Source: Hanleya hanleyi | Taxonomy: Eukaryota > Mollusca > Polyplacophora > Lepidopleurida > Hanleyidae | Assembly (NCBI GenBank): GCA_036873755.1 | Contig: JAVTVY010020560.1 | Coordinates: 1 to 64,000, forward strand | DNA length: 64,000 nt | Reading direction: 5' to 3' | Part shown: one piece after another, positions 32,570-43,144 of the stretch | How the letters are laid out: the number at the start of each line of letters is the position of its first letter | Numbering within the stretch: position 1 is the stretch's first letter | The notes under the pieces: generated by a model | Databases searched by the model: none | What the model was told of the DNA's origin: nothing | Seen by the model: only the letters and a program-made list of their open reading frames with translations | Program-made: the position numbers and the translations under genes

Positions 32570-34115
32570 ACATCTCAAGGCATATTATCTGCCAATCAAA
32601 TTTGACGAGAATCTGAAGGCGTCCTCAACTTATTGGCCGGAAACCAAATTTTGAATTTGCTACCAGGTGTCGCCACCTGTAGGTGCAAGTGGGCGAAACG
32701 CAATCCCAAGCGCCATCTCTTGGCATGGTATCCGCATACGAACTTTCGGAAGAATCTGAAGAGCGGTCTTGAAGTTATTGACCGGAAACCAAATTTAGAT
32801 TTTGCCACCTGTAGGCACAAGTGAGCGAAACACAATCCCAAGCGACATCTTGTGGTATATGAATACCAAATTTGAGAAGAATCCGATGAGTAGTTGTCAA
32901 ATTACTGCCCAGAAACAAATTTCGGATTTTTCCACCAGGTGTCGCCACCTGTAGGCAGAAGCAGGCGAAATACAATCCCAAGGGACATCTCATGGCATGG
33001 TATCTGCATACCAAATTGGAGAAGAATCCGATGAGAGAAATCAAATTTTGGTTTTGAGTAAGCGCAAGTGGGTGGAACGCAATCCCAAGCGACATTTTAT
33101 GTCATGGTATATCCACACCAAATTTAAGAAGAATCTGAAAAGCAGTTCTCAAGTTATTACCCGGAAACAAATTTGTGTTTTTTTTGCCACCAGGTGGCGC
33201 CACCTTGAAGTACAAGTGAGCGAAAGGCAATCAAACGCAACATCTCCTAGCATGGTACATGCATGCTAAATTTGAGGAAATTCCGATGAGCAGTTCTCAA
33301 GTTAATTGTCGAAAACAAATTTTGATTTTAACACCAGGTGGTGCCACACTTAGGCACAAGTAGGCGAAACGCAATCTCAAGCGACATCTTATGTCATGGT
33401 ATTACCCGGAAACAAATTTGGGATTTTGCCACCAGGAGGCGCCACCTGTAAATGCAAGTGCCTAATTTGGGATTTTGCCACCAGGAGGCGCCACCTGTGA
33501 ATGCAAGTGCCTGAAAGGCAATCCCATGCAACATCGCCTGGCATGGTACACGCATGCTAAATTTGAGAAGAGTTCGATAAGCATGCAGTTTTCAGGTTAT
33601 TGGCCGAAAACAAATTTCAGATTATGTCACCAGGTGATGTCACCTGAAAGCAGAAGTGGATGAAACGCAATCCCAAGCAACATCTCATGGCAAGGTACAG
33701 TGTATGCATGGCTAATTTGGGAAGAATTCCATGAGCAGTTCTCAAGTTATTGCCCGGAAACTTTAGAAGTTGCCACTAGGCGGCACAACCTTTAAACTCA
33801 ATTCTAAGCGACATTTCAAAGCGTTTCAAAGTTATCGCTTGCAGCACAAAAGAGCAGAAAGAACCCTATTGGCGCCACCTACAGGCAGAACTTCCTGAAA
33901 CGCAATACCAATCAACATCTTGTCACAAGAAATGTATATGCCAAATATCGAAGAAATTCGACAAAGCATTTGGAAGAAATCGCTTGTGAAGAATTTGAAT
34001 GGACAACCACGGACATGCACAAAAGATTTGAACAAGACCCAGTGGCATCACCTTGAGGTGGATCTTGCTGAAACGCAATGCCGAATTTAGGGAGAATCCA
34101 ACTAAGCGTTTGGAA
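32570..34115 (+). repeat. Array of about eleven diverged ~140-bp units with CTCF-like palindromes
   Basis: Each unit follows the pattern AAATTTG-GAAGAATC, then TCAAGTTATTGCCCGGAAAC, AAATTT, GATTTTGCCACCAGGTG, CGCCACCTG, AGGCACAAGTG, GCGAAACGCAATCCCAAGCG, CATGGTA. Unit anchors (CCACCTG-like) lie near 32670, 32808, 32940, 33060, 33190, 33335, 33432, 33481, 33632, 33775, 33870 and 34048. One unit has an extra 49-bp duplication (33429 / 33478). Divergence rises to the right. No frame stays open across units, so it is a non-coding satellite-like array, possibly the internal array of a larger mobile element. Confidence 0.85.
33187..33201 (+). promoter_or_regulatory. Perfect CTCF-core match inside the array
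   Basis: CCACCAGGTGGCGCC agrees at every position with the bilaterian CTCF core consensus CCASYAGRKGGCRSY. It overlaps a near-palindrome and an E-box (CAGGTG). Near matches are CCACCAGGAGGCGCC at 33429-33443 and 33478-33492. Binding is inference; the match is seen. Confidence 0.5.
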
Positions 34116-37100
34116 GTTACCACTTGTAGAAAATTCAAACATCCACGGACACAAACGGACATAAACAAACATCCACGGACACAAAGAAGCAAGAACGATT
34201 TTAAAGTCCCCGGCCGCGTTGCTGCGGTGGACAATAATCGATCTAAATGTCAAGACCCTTTCTCGATGTATCCCTGCCCACTTCATGGGCTTTTTTGAAA
34301 TAATGGTATGAATATATACAGTTGAGTTCCAAATTTGAATTACCCTGCACCAGTGTAAAAAAAAACACTTATCTACACACATCGACTACTAGGGAATGCG
34401 ATTGATGGAAAGACCCAAATAGAAGAGGTTGTGCAATCAAGTGACGTATGTATTAACCTACATCGCATGACCAAGCAGGTCGCATGACTAATGCGATCTC
34501 ATTAGACTAAAATCGCGCAGCACAAGACAAAATGTGTGACAAGTATCATTCTATGAGAAAAATTTGATGAAAGGCATTTGATTATTTACATAAATGACAG
34601 CCCGGCGCATTGCGTTTGTTTTCGTCGGTCTCCTAGATGATCTCGCGTACATTTATATTGAGGCATTTGTAATACCGAGTGAGCACTGGACAATTACTTG
34701 CCTATATTCACAAACAGGGGCACCAGAATAAAAGTACAGTTGACTGAGTTTAAAAAAAAAATTATTTCTTGATGCTATATCAAGTATGTTGTAAATGGAC
34801 ATCTACAACATAGGAAATGTGTTTCCCTGCCAGATCACTCTTCCTGTATTTAACGTGTTCCACCTCAGACCTAAGGCCAAGAGTAAATGTCCTCCTAGTG
34901 CATCCCCAGTCTGATTGTAGCCACATCACGTCTCTGAAATGCTGAAATCAGAGCATATTTTGCTGACAAATATTCTGAAGACGATTATTAAATCATGATT
35001 AATTAGCTCATTAACACACAATGCCATTGACAGACCCAAGTACACACGGAAAAAGTGAAAACTGAAAATCTTGTCTGTCTCTGTTTACCTTGGTACGGAG
35101 TCAAGCGCCTTCGATGATGAATCAAGAATTGAATGCGTTCTTTGGCATTGCGTTAGGGCATGTATTTATATTAAACCCCTGGGGTTAATCGTCTACCTTT
35201 AACTGGCTGCAGTCTATAGGATGGATAGCATTATAGACGAGTATGGAAAAATCATATTAAGAGGACTAATATCAGGTGTGGAAGAAAAATTCAGAACATC
35301 GTTTATTTCTTAAGTTCAGGTAAAGGTGGGTCGAAAGTTTTCTGGATTCCTGGTCACTATTACACAATCCCGTACGATCTGAACTATTCGAGAACAATTC
35401 CATGTTCGAGGCCTTCTGTTCTCGATGCACCTTTATCTTACCCTGTACCAGTGTAATGAAACACAGTTGAAAGATGTAATTATCATTTATTGTTGCTAAA
35501 TGCATGAGAGAGAAAGAGAGATCTTTTTGCTCAATGCGAGAGAGAGAGAGAGAAGGGGGAAGGGGGGGGAGGGGGGTGATACGGGGAGCGGGGCATGTGT
35601 GCAGTGCCTTGGATTTCACTCGCTTGTGTATAAACTTTTAACCAACTATTACTGGTGCAATACTGGTCTGTGTGCTTCATTAATTCAATTCGATCTCGAC
35701 CATTTTATGCGAATAATGAGTCTACCACAATTGGTTGCGGTGGTCTTGGTGACCAATAATATACATATGCAAACTGTTCATCTGCATAGTTTTTGTACGA
35801 AAGTTTCTCTCCACTGTGCACTCTGTACTATAGTCGGTCACAATGGTTCCATTCGAGCAAGTGTTATTGTTTTACCTGTATCAAACCGACTTTAAGCAAA
35901 ATATCTTACTTCATCAACCCAAAACTCCACAGACGAGAAGATAAAAGCACTGTTTAATTATTTACGTGTCTTTTTATAATGTCACGAAAACAACGATAAT
36001 GTGATGAACAAGATGACTGAAGATATCTTCCGGATAAAGGTCGAAATTGAACCCGATTTGGCTATTCTTTGTCTTTTTTCATGTACCAAGATCTCATTCA
36101 ATCTGAATGGGGGAACTACAATCCAAGAGACATAAAATTTGTTGCTTCCATGTTCGGTTGATAATTATTTTCTATATTATATCGGATTATATGTGATGCG
36201 AATGGTCCTCGGAAGCATAGGTTTACATACTCCGGCAACTCCGCTGCTTTATTTCACATTCCGCTGTGGCACGTGATCATCAGCTCCAAATCATGACGTA
36301 ATCGATAGCTCATCAAATTGGTCGTTACATGTATATGAGCGCTTAGTTGTGGTAAACAACAGAGTAATTCTCACTCGATTTGCAAGCTGCAGTTGGGAAA
36401 CCTTGTATAGATTTTGGCAAGAGCGAAATATGCACCTATAAAACCTGAATTTTTTTTAGAGAAAATTCGCCAAAGAAAAACATTGGTCCAGAAGGGAACC
36501 GACGATTATTACCCATGCTTGTTTAGCGACGTTCAGCTGCTGCATTCAAGCGGAGCGAATTTTCGGGGCCCGTCTTCCTGCGTACACGTGCATTGTTTCC
36601 ATTCAAAGACTCGTTCTGCTATTCGTATATTTGATTAATATTAAATATGTCACACACAAGTTTCTCAATTTGTCGACTGCATCCTCGAAGACTTTCGCTA
36701 GAATGTTTCACAACAAACGCAATGACGTCTATCCTTCATTATGTATGTTCAGTGACCCGCTCGAACAACATGTAATAGTTATCGCCTGAGAGGGAGGCGT
36801 TCAAGCCGAATAAACATTCGAGCCCGTGCGAGTTGTGCACCGAGGTCGCGAAGCGGCCAAGGTGCTCAACGCACAGGCTGAGCGTTCATTCGTCTTGGAA
36901 GCCGATCTCGAAGGCGGTAACTGACTTACACACTTGCTCTAAGTCTCACACGAGGAATTCATTACAACGGAATTTGCATGTGTAAAGGTATAAATGTATG
37001 CATGTGTAAAGGTGTAAATTTTACCTGCGTTGAATGTACCTTACCGTTTCATAAAATTGATGTTCAATTTCAATTACGACAATCTATGAAGGAAAAGCTA

Positions 37101-37565
37101 TATGAGAATGACGAAATTCACCGTTATGTTAGGAAAGAGCGCGCTTCGAAAAGTTTATCTCTGATAAGTGATGTAGACAAGAGAACAAGGAGAAATCCCG
37201 GTGACCTGTGCCTGGTTTATTTGAACGCAGCTCACCAATTTCGCGCGTAATTTTTATCAGACTTTGTTGCAGTCAAGTCTTTATCATGGGGAATAACAGT
37301 TGTTAACACATTACTCGACCGGTGTGAGAGGAAATAATGCCCCAGGCAACAACTGGGGAATAACCATGCTGTACATGTTCTATTTAGTATTTGCGGACGT
37401 TGATGATTGTTTTCCTGTCGAAGACTTACGACACATCAACATGGTTATTCCCATGCTAATTCCACTTCATCCTGTCCAACATAACAACATTACTTTAGAA
37501 ATTCGTACACATTTAATCACATTTGATAGAACATAACAAATCCTCGATCACCCAGTTGTAATACT
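34116..37565. other. Unassigned DNA
   Basis: Close to the array end are two copies of ACATCCACGGACACAAA (about 34139 and 34169) and a GC hairpin, CCGCGTTGCTGCGG, flanked by GTCC...GGAC (34206-34232), which may mark the end of a larger element. A GA-rich microsatellite lies at 35500-35575. No gene is recognised; frames of 74-131 codons match nothing I know. Confidence 0.4.
35500..35575 (+). repeat. GA/GGGA-rich low-complexity tract
   Basis: GAGAGAAAGAGAGA, then (GA)n, then AAGGGGGAAGGGGGGGGAGG. It is purine-only over most of its length. Confidence 0.85.
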
Positions 37566-37672
37566 CGAATTTGTTGCTAATGTTGTTATATTAATTATGT
37601 CTTTGTATTATGGACGCGGAAATTCTTTAATGGACGACGGCTAAATAATGAATGACGGACTAGACGCTTGTA
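37566..37672 (+). mobile_element. Solo Naiad-type 3' terminus, copy D
   Basis: About 107 bp matching the end of copy C: GTTGCTAATGTTGTTATATT, TTATGGACGCGGA, TAATGGACGACGGCT, AATGACGGACTAGACGCTTG. It contains no coding sequence, so it is an extreme 5' truncation. Confidence 0.8.
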
Positions 37673-37850
37673 TTAATATATCCCGATGGATAATCTCAGA
37701 AAACACTGGAAATCATATAAGTAATACAAACATCGGCTTGACAGACTAACATCTTCAGAACGCCAAGGATTTTTTTTAAGCCAAAGGCGGAATCTAACCA
37801 TCTTGCATAGCAGACCGCGTTCCGCCCACTTTTAATTCAGTGTTTCCAAA
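37673..37850. other. Unassigned spacer
   Basis: Short stretch between a Penelope terminus and a foldback element. No feature seen. Confidence 0.4.
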
Positions 37851-38042
37851 GTTGCCACGCATTTGGGATATTTGATGGTAGATGAATACGCATATTTTCG
37901 ATAAGTTATGAAAATTAATAAATCTAATTATTTTTCTTTCAAATCGATTTTTTACTATTGTTCTTTTATATTTATAAATTCTCATAATTTATTGAAAATG
38001 TGTGTATTCATCTACCATCAAATATCCCAAAGTCCAGGCAAC
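37851..38042. mobile_element. Foldback element / hairpin MITE (~190 bp)
   Basis: TTTGGGATATTTGATGGTAG from 37862 is repeated in inverted form ending at 38031. The outer block GTTGCC (37851) / GGCAAC (38037) and an inner block (GTTATGAAAATT / AATTCTCATAAT) extend the pairing to about 75 bp per arm, with a central AT-rich loop. Apparent frames on both strands are shadows of the inverted repeat. Confidence 0.85.
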
Positions 38043-38179
38043 TGTGGAGTTTTCGAATCTGTTGTCACGATCGCCATGGTAGCGGTAAACAAGTGATCTG
38101 ATTGGTCAATATACACAGGATGTTGCTATGCTGATTCAGTCTCATGTCCCATAAACACGATCCATTCCCCTTGTGTCCC

Positions 38180-38730
38180 AGGGGTACCTTGGCTTGAGAT
38201 ACCTCTGGCTTTAGTCAGGAAGGTAGATTCAGTGCTTAGAGTGTCTTGATATAATTGCGATAAGTAGAGTCATTCTGCCTAGTCGTACATATAGATTGTA
38301 CAGATGACAGTAATCACTCGAAGCTACTGATGCCAATTGACTTTTAGGCAGAGACTCCTTTTAGGTTATTGCTGCCCCACACCACGGTCGACCGATTCTA
38401 GAGCACAAACAGAATCATACCACGTCCATTTCATACTTGACTAAGCCAAAAGTCGATTGATACATGCGGATGATCGGTCGTGTTTGGCAATGACTAAAAC
38501 GACCATTTTAAAAGAGACGTGGCAACACTAGCGTTCAGTGGATTACTGGTACATGTTTCTATTCAGACCTTGTGAGTAACAGCCATCCAAGGGTTACAAT
38601 TCTTCTCCCCATTCCAGCCTCCTCGGACAAAACAGCATGAAGGGATACATGGACGCCATTTGTCTATTTACTAGCAAATCGATATAGGATCTTGGTGGAT
38701 CAAGGTAGAGCATTCAATAGGATGCCAAGG
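38180..38730 (+). repeat. Dispersed repeat family S, copy 1
   Basis: Related by eye to 40970-41400 and, more weakly, to 42480-43010 / 43590-44130 and 45890-46290. Shared landmarks are CTTTTAGGTTA(T/C)TG, CCACAC followed by GGT(C/T)CGA, and CAAATCGATATAGGATCTTG / CAGATAGGATCTTGTCGG. The copies are old and full of indels. Confidence 0.5.
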
Positions 38731-38733
38731 AAT

Positions 38734-38821
38734 CAACAATGTTATATAGATTAATCAACAACGTTATATAGAGTAATAAACAATGTTATATAGAGTAATC
38801 AACAATGTTGTATAGAGTAAT
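38734..38821 (+). repeat. 22-bp minisatellite, four units
   Basis: CAACAATGTTATATAGAGTAAT repeated four times, each with zero to two changes. The next sequence is the TTGTAATT end of a Penelope-related fragment, so the array may have grown at that junction. Confidence 0.9.
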
Positions 38822-39276
38822 TACAACGCATATAAGGGAAGTGGGAAGAGGTGCCGACATACTGACAGAGCCACATGACTTCACAGTATAGTCTTCTGCT
38901 TAACCTATTCTAAAGCACATACCAAGAATCTAACGACTCGTGATATGTGTTGTATCTCAGGTACGCTTTTATTGTACCTGTTCATTTGGCAACTTGGATG
39001 ACATGACCACACGGCCCGTAGCACCGGCATAAGCGGTATTAGATACAAATCTAGAGAGCTATGATGGAAATGCTCTAACAACTCGTATATTGGTAACTGA
39101 TGAGCTGTGTCGCTGTGACAACTCGAACACTGGGGATTGGTGAGCTGTATCGTCGTCAGATGAAAATGACGACATTTAACACAAAATACTAGTCTGTAAG
39201 GCCCGATGTCGATCCAGCATCAACTTCCCACAATGCCAACATATATCAAAGACCAAAAGGTCTGTACCTTTTGGAC
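38819..39276 (-). mobile_element. Naiad-related 3' fragment, second long copy
   Basis: Nearly co-extensive with 12719-13170. On the minus strand a frame reads CVKCRHFHLTTIQLTNPQC, SSCHSD, then LDLYLIPLMPVLRAVWS. It has two CxxC pairs followed by the segment shared with Penelope copy C. The corresponding frame at 12719-13170 has CVKY, so one Cys of the first pair is lost there. The 5' end is the hairpin CCAAAAGGT / ACCTTTTGG. Confidence 0.7.
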
Positions 39277-40356
39277 CAAAAGTTATTTACCGCAGACATA
39301 TCAATCACTAAGCCAAGATAAACAACCTGTGATACTAGATGTCCATAAGAAGCCGTAACTATGATAAATTATCATTTTTTATCTAACTTTTTGGAAGCAA
39401 GGGTAATTCTTTGTCCTTGGCAATCGCCATGATGTCGAAATTCGTTCATGGGTCAGGAATGTAGCGGACCAAGTTAATCAATCGGCATTCGTACACATTT
39501 TTCTCCAGTGCCATCACGCCTACGCTAGTCTCCAAGGAAATATGCTGCTAGCAATTCGCGGAGTCGTCTGTTTCACGACCGTTGGTGCCATCTGTACCCG
39601 TTGTCCAGGTAAACGATTCATTGTATTCAACAGACTGAATTGAGAATAATTAGCTCTATTAGGTTGCCGGAGGTTTATGATAGGAATTATTTCTGCTATT
39701 CAGTTGTATAAACTACGGAAGAACGGTATTGTTGTTTGGCTAATAATGTTTCATTACGTGAAGGTTTAATTAGAAATTTAATGTCAAATCTGTGATGAGT
39801 TTAAAGACATTGGTCATTTCAAAGACGTCCAATGAGAATGACTTCGTCAGCGGAATGACGTCAGATTTGCCGTTGCTATGCACTGAGCAGAAGTTTTGCA
39901 GTTATCTCGTTCCTCATACAGGAAGATAATATTATTGATTTGTTGAAAAACGATTCACTGGCTCGCCCGCTGTAGCCAGTCGCCATTGTTTTGGCCAGTC
40001 GTTAGCACACTTGAGAGCAAAAAAGCAAAATACAAAATCTCATTCGGATAGGAATGATCAAGAATAAGACACGGTTAAGTTTGCAGCTAGAGAGGGAAGT
40101 TGACAAGGAACGTGTGACGGTTCGCATCTCCGGTCAGAAAACCGAGAAGAATAAATTATCTGCGATGGCATTTTGTACATCAATGGAAATTTCGATTGCG
40201 TATCCCGGAACTCAACTGATTTTCGAAAACGTTAACGTAACGTTAATTGTTGCACTTCGCGTTTAAAATTTCGTTTCTTCAATGTCGGTCTGATGAATAC
40301 CGGAATTTTAAAAGAATTTGCTATATTCACAGTAAAAGAAACCAACTTGAATGAGA
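39277..40356. other. Unassigned DNA
   Basis: No recognisable gene. The 70-codon frame 40054-40266 is not similar to any family I know. Confidence 0.4.
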
Positions 40357-40918
40357 TTAACACTCTTAAAAAAACCTTAAATAAGACAGTTCTGTCCTCT
40401 GTCATGTGTCAATAGCACAATAAATCTGAGCACCTGACAAATAGGTGTTCTCACATCAAATAGAATAATTTGCAGAACTTCTTAACTGTTCTTAGGAATT
40501 TTAAACTCCTTATGCTTCCTTTTAGTAAATTTGCAGAAATGTTTATTTTGCTTATTCAAGAAAAGCCTTAAATAAGTAAAAGATGGGGGCCACACAAAAA
40601 ACGATTTCTTATGAAATTAAGAAAATGTAAGAATAATTAAGAATATGTCAGAAATAATTTCTTGAGGGGCTCCCACTTTTAACTTATTCAAGACTTTTGT
40701 TAAATCAGAAAAATAAACATTTCTGCAAATTTATAAAAAACAACAACAACAGAGCTTTAAATTGCTAAGAACAAACGAAGGAGTTCTCAAAACTTATTTA
40801 TCAGGTGCTTGAATTTCTTCTGCTTTAGAGCACAAAACTGTGATTTCTTGTTTAAGAATTTTTAAGAAACTTAAATTCATTCGAGCAAAAATCCAAGAAT
40901 TTTTGTTAATAGTGTTAA
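40357..40918. mobile_element. Large foldback element (562 bp, arms ~260-270 bp)
   Basis: The reverse complement of the right half follows the left half. TTAACACT (40357-40364) pairs with AGTGTTAA (40911-40918). GAGCACCTGACAAATA pairs with the inverted GCACCTGATAAATA. AAATTTGCAGAAATGTTTAT pairs with its inverted copy on the right, and a GGGGGCCACA-type block pairs with inverted GTGGGAGCCCC near the centre (about 40625). It has no coding capacity. Arm divergence is moderate, so it is not a fresh palindrome. Confidence 0.85.
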
Positions 40919-40969
40919 GATTAGTATGAATGTTTCTGACGAAGATTTCCAATGATAGACACGGTTCTT

Positions 40970-41400
40970 AGTGTTGTGCTCTATCCGACTCGTAACATAG
41001 GTAGATGGCATAGATACAAGTAATCAATGGACGCCAAAGATATCAACTGACCTTCACAACAAGACGCCTTTTAGGTTACTGTTGAACCACACATAGGTTC
41101 GAACGATTGCTTAAACCAACAAGTCGGATGGTACAATGACAATGACTTTGGCGATTATTTCAAACGAGACATGATAATACTGTGGCTCAAAGTATTACAA
41201 ATACGTGAGCAAGAATGGTCCAGCTGTTGCTATTCTTCTTCGCATTTCCTTCGCAGACACGTCTGATCGAACGGCATGAGCGGAGATGTGCGGAGAGCCG
41301 CATGTCTGTTTAACTAGCAGATAGGATCTTGTCGGATTATGCTAGAACATTTGCAGTGATGCCGATGGCTCAGTAGTGTGGATAACATATAGAAAGGTCT
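40970..41400 (+). repeat. Dispersed repeat family S, copy 2
   Basis: It matches 38225-38730: AAGACGCCTTTTAGGTTACTG versus the equivalent block, AACGGCATGAGCGGAGAT versus AACAGCATGAAGGGATAC, and ACTAGCAGATAGGATCTTG. Confidence 0.5.
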
Positions 41401-42053
41401 ATTTGGAGTTATAATTTAACCACCTATGGACACCCATGTTTATCAATCCAAGATATACCTTCCCCAATATATAAACGGAAGTGAGCAAACGTGATAATGA
41501 AGATTAATTGTTGGCATACTTTTTCTGTATGTCCAGAGAGAGATAGAGGAAATTCAAGTGAATAATAACATAACTTCAAAATTGCGAATTTGTGTGCTAG
41601 AATATACCGAACGTAAATCAGACAAGATAAGCACTCCAATGCCATCACACCATATAGCCAGTGCCATCACGCCATATGACCAAAGCCAACACGCCCATGC
41701 TTCTCGTATATATGGAAAGTTGCAGGTAATTCAATGGCCAGTGTTACAGCAACGGAGAAAAGAGGCCTAAATTATTGATCTTTCAATCTGAGAAGATTAG
41801 AATTACGGAAGACATCTTCTCAGATCTGATAGATGCTAATAAACTGGCTTTTCAATCTGATAGATCGAATTTCAAAAGGAAGAAACTCGAACGTAATTCA
41901 TGTCTAATTATTTAAGAGCGCATTACGCCTAAGCTTGCTGATGAATTCGCCAGTGACGACACCTATAGTAACTGGCAGTGACAAAGCAAACAGATGTGTG
42001 TATTCAACTCACTTAATCAGTTATGTGCCTTGCTATTCTCTGATGGGCATTTG
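41401..42053. other. Unassigned DNA
   Basis: Only a short local repeat is visible (CCATCACACCATAT / CCATCACGCCATAT near 41641-41680). No gene recognised. Confidence 0.4.
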
Positions 42054-43143
42054 AATCTGCGTCAAATTGGTTATTTAACTGGAGATGGAAAGGCATTTTC
42101 ATCTTCATAATATCCATTGTTAACCACAACATTAGGACAATGAAGGTAGTATTCAGTAATATTGTTTCATATAGCACAGGGCATACTTTGCTGGAGCATA
42201 AAGTAGCATGATACATAAAACTTGTGGCATAAATTATTTAATGATACCGATATATCAATAGAAATCTGAAATATCATTCACAAAGAAATAGAAACTCATG
42301 TTAAATATATACCCACATAATCTTTGAGATATCATTCATTATTATCGAATAATTTACTAGACTTAGTCATGTAATAATTTCCGCGAAATACGTGATATGA
42401 ATTCGATAGAAGGATACGTTTCTCAGCCATAATGGACATAATCAAAAAAGAACTTCAGCATCTTTATCTGTGATCCTTACTCCGTTAGAGAGGCTTGATT
42501 ACCAAGAAGCTTACCTAGTTTTCGGTTACTGTAGACGAATTATCTCGTTATTTAGTTGTCTAGAATCCAGTTTCAGATCCACTAGTCAGACTAATTACGA
42601 CCTAACAAAAAATTCATGTCATACTACTATATGCACCAGGCAAGCCTATATACAGTGCAGTGGAATAACATACACTCTATTATCAAACACAGAGGATATC
42701 ATAATTAATGAAAGCTAATACTGCCAGATGACTCTCAAACAAAGACGCCTTTTAGTTTATTGGCGTACCACACCTATTGGTCGAAGGATTCCAGGACAAA
42801 AACAAAAGACCATTAAACTCAACATAACAAGTGTGAAGGAAAAGACACTGACAAGTAGTACTGACAAGGAGTCATATGACCCAGCAGAGGTGTGGGGTCA
42901 TGTCATTTTTATATCATATTTGATGAAGCGATACTTGCGGACAGAAAGCCGTGTTTCCTAGTGATCTGCACTGTCGTTCAGATGAGGGGTGGCGAGGCTC
43001 TCCTCCGAAAGTTAATTAATATGTTTTGCCGGCATCATTAACTTGGAGCGATATGCAAGAGGTGAGAAAAATTTACGACTTCTGGCGACTTAAAAGCAAC
43101 CATATGACTCTACGGGAAAGCTTCCCTAGGCACCTCACGCTCA
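42054..43143 (+). repeat. Recent tandem duplication, unit 1
   Basis: Nearly identical to 43145-44249 (offset 1091-1106 bp because of small indels). The frame 42728-42961 translates identically to 43834-44067. The unit runs from AATCTGCGTCAAATTGG to GGAAAGCTTCCCTAGGCACC. It includes a family S-like block and, at about 43028-43060, TTGCCGGCATCATT and TTGGAGCGATATGCAAGA, which also occur in Penelope copies C (about 23986) and A (about 9714). Confidence 0.92.
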
Positions 43144-43144
43144 G

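Noticed and set aside
32570..34115. CRISPR-like array
   Set aside because: The units are long (~140 bp), diverged along their whole length and lack unique spacers between constant repeats; the window is eukaryotic.
39090..39180. Hammerhead ribozyme, expected in some Penelope-like elements (CTGATGAG at about 39097)
   Set aside because: I could not find the paired GAAA and stem arrangement around this CTGATGAG. The CTGATGAG words at 9792 and 17935 are inside RT coding sequence.
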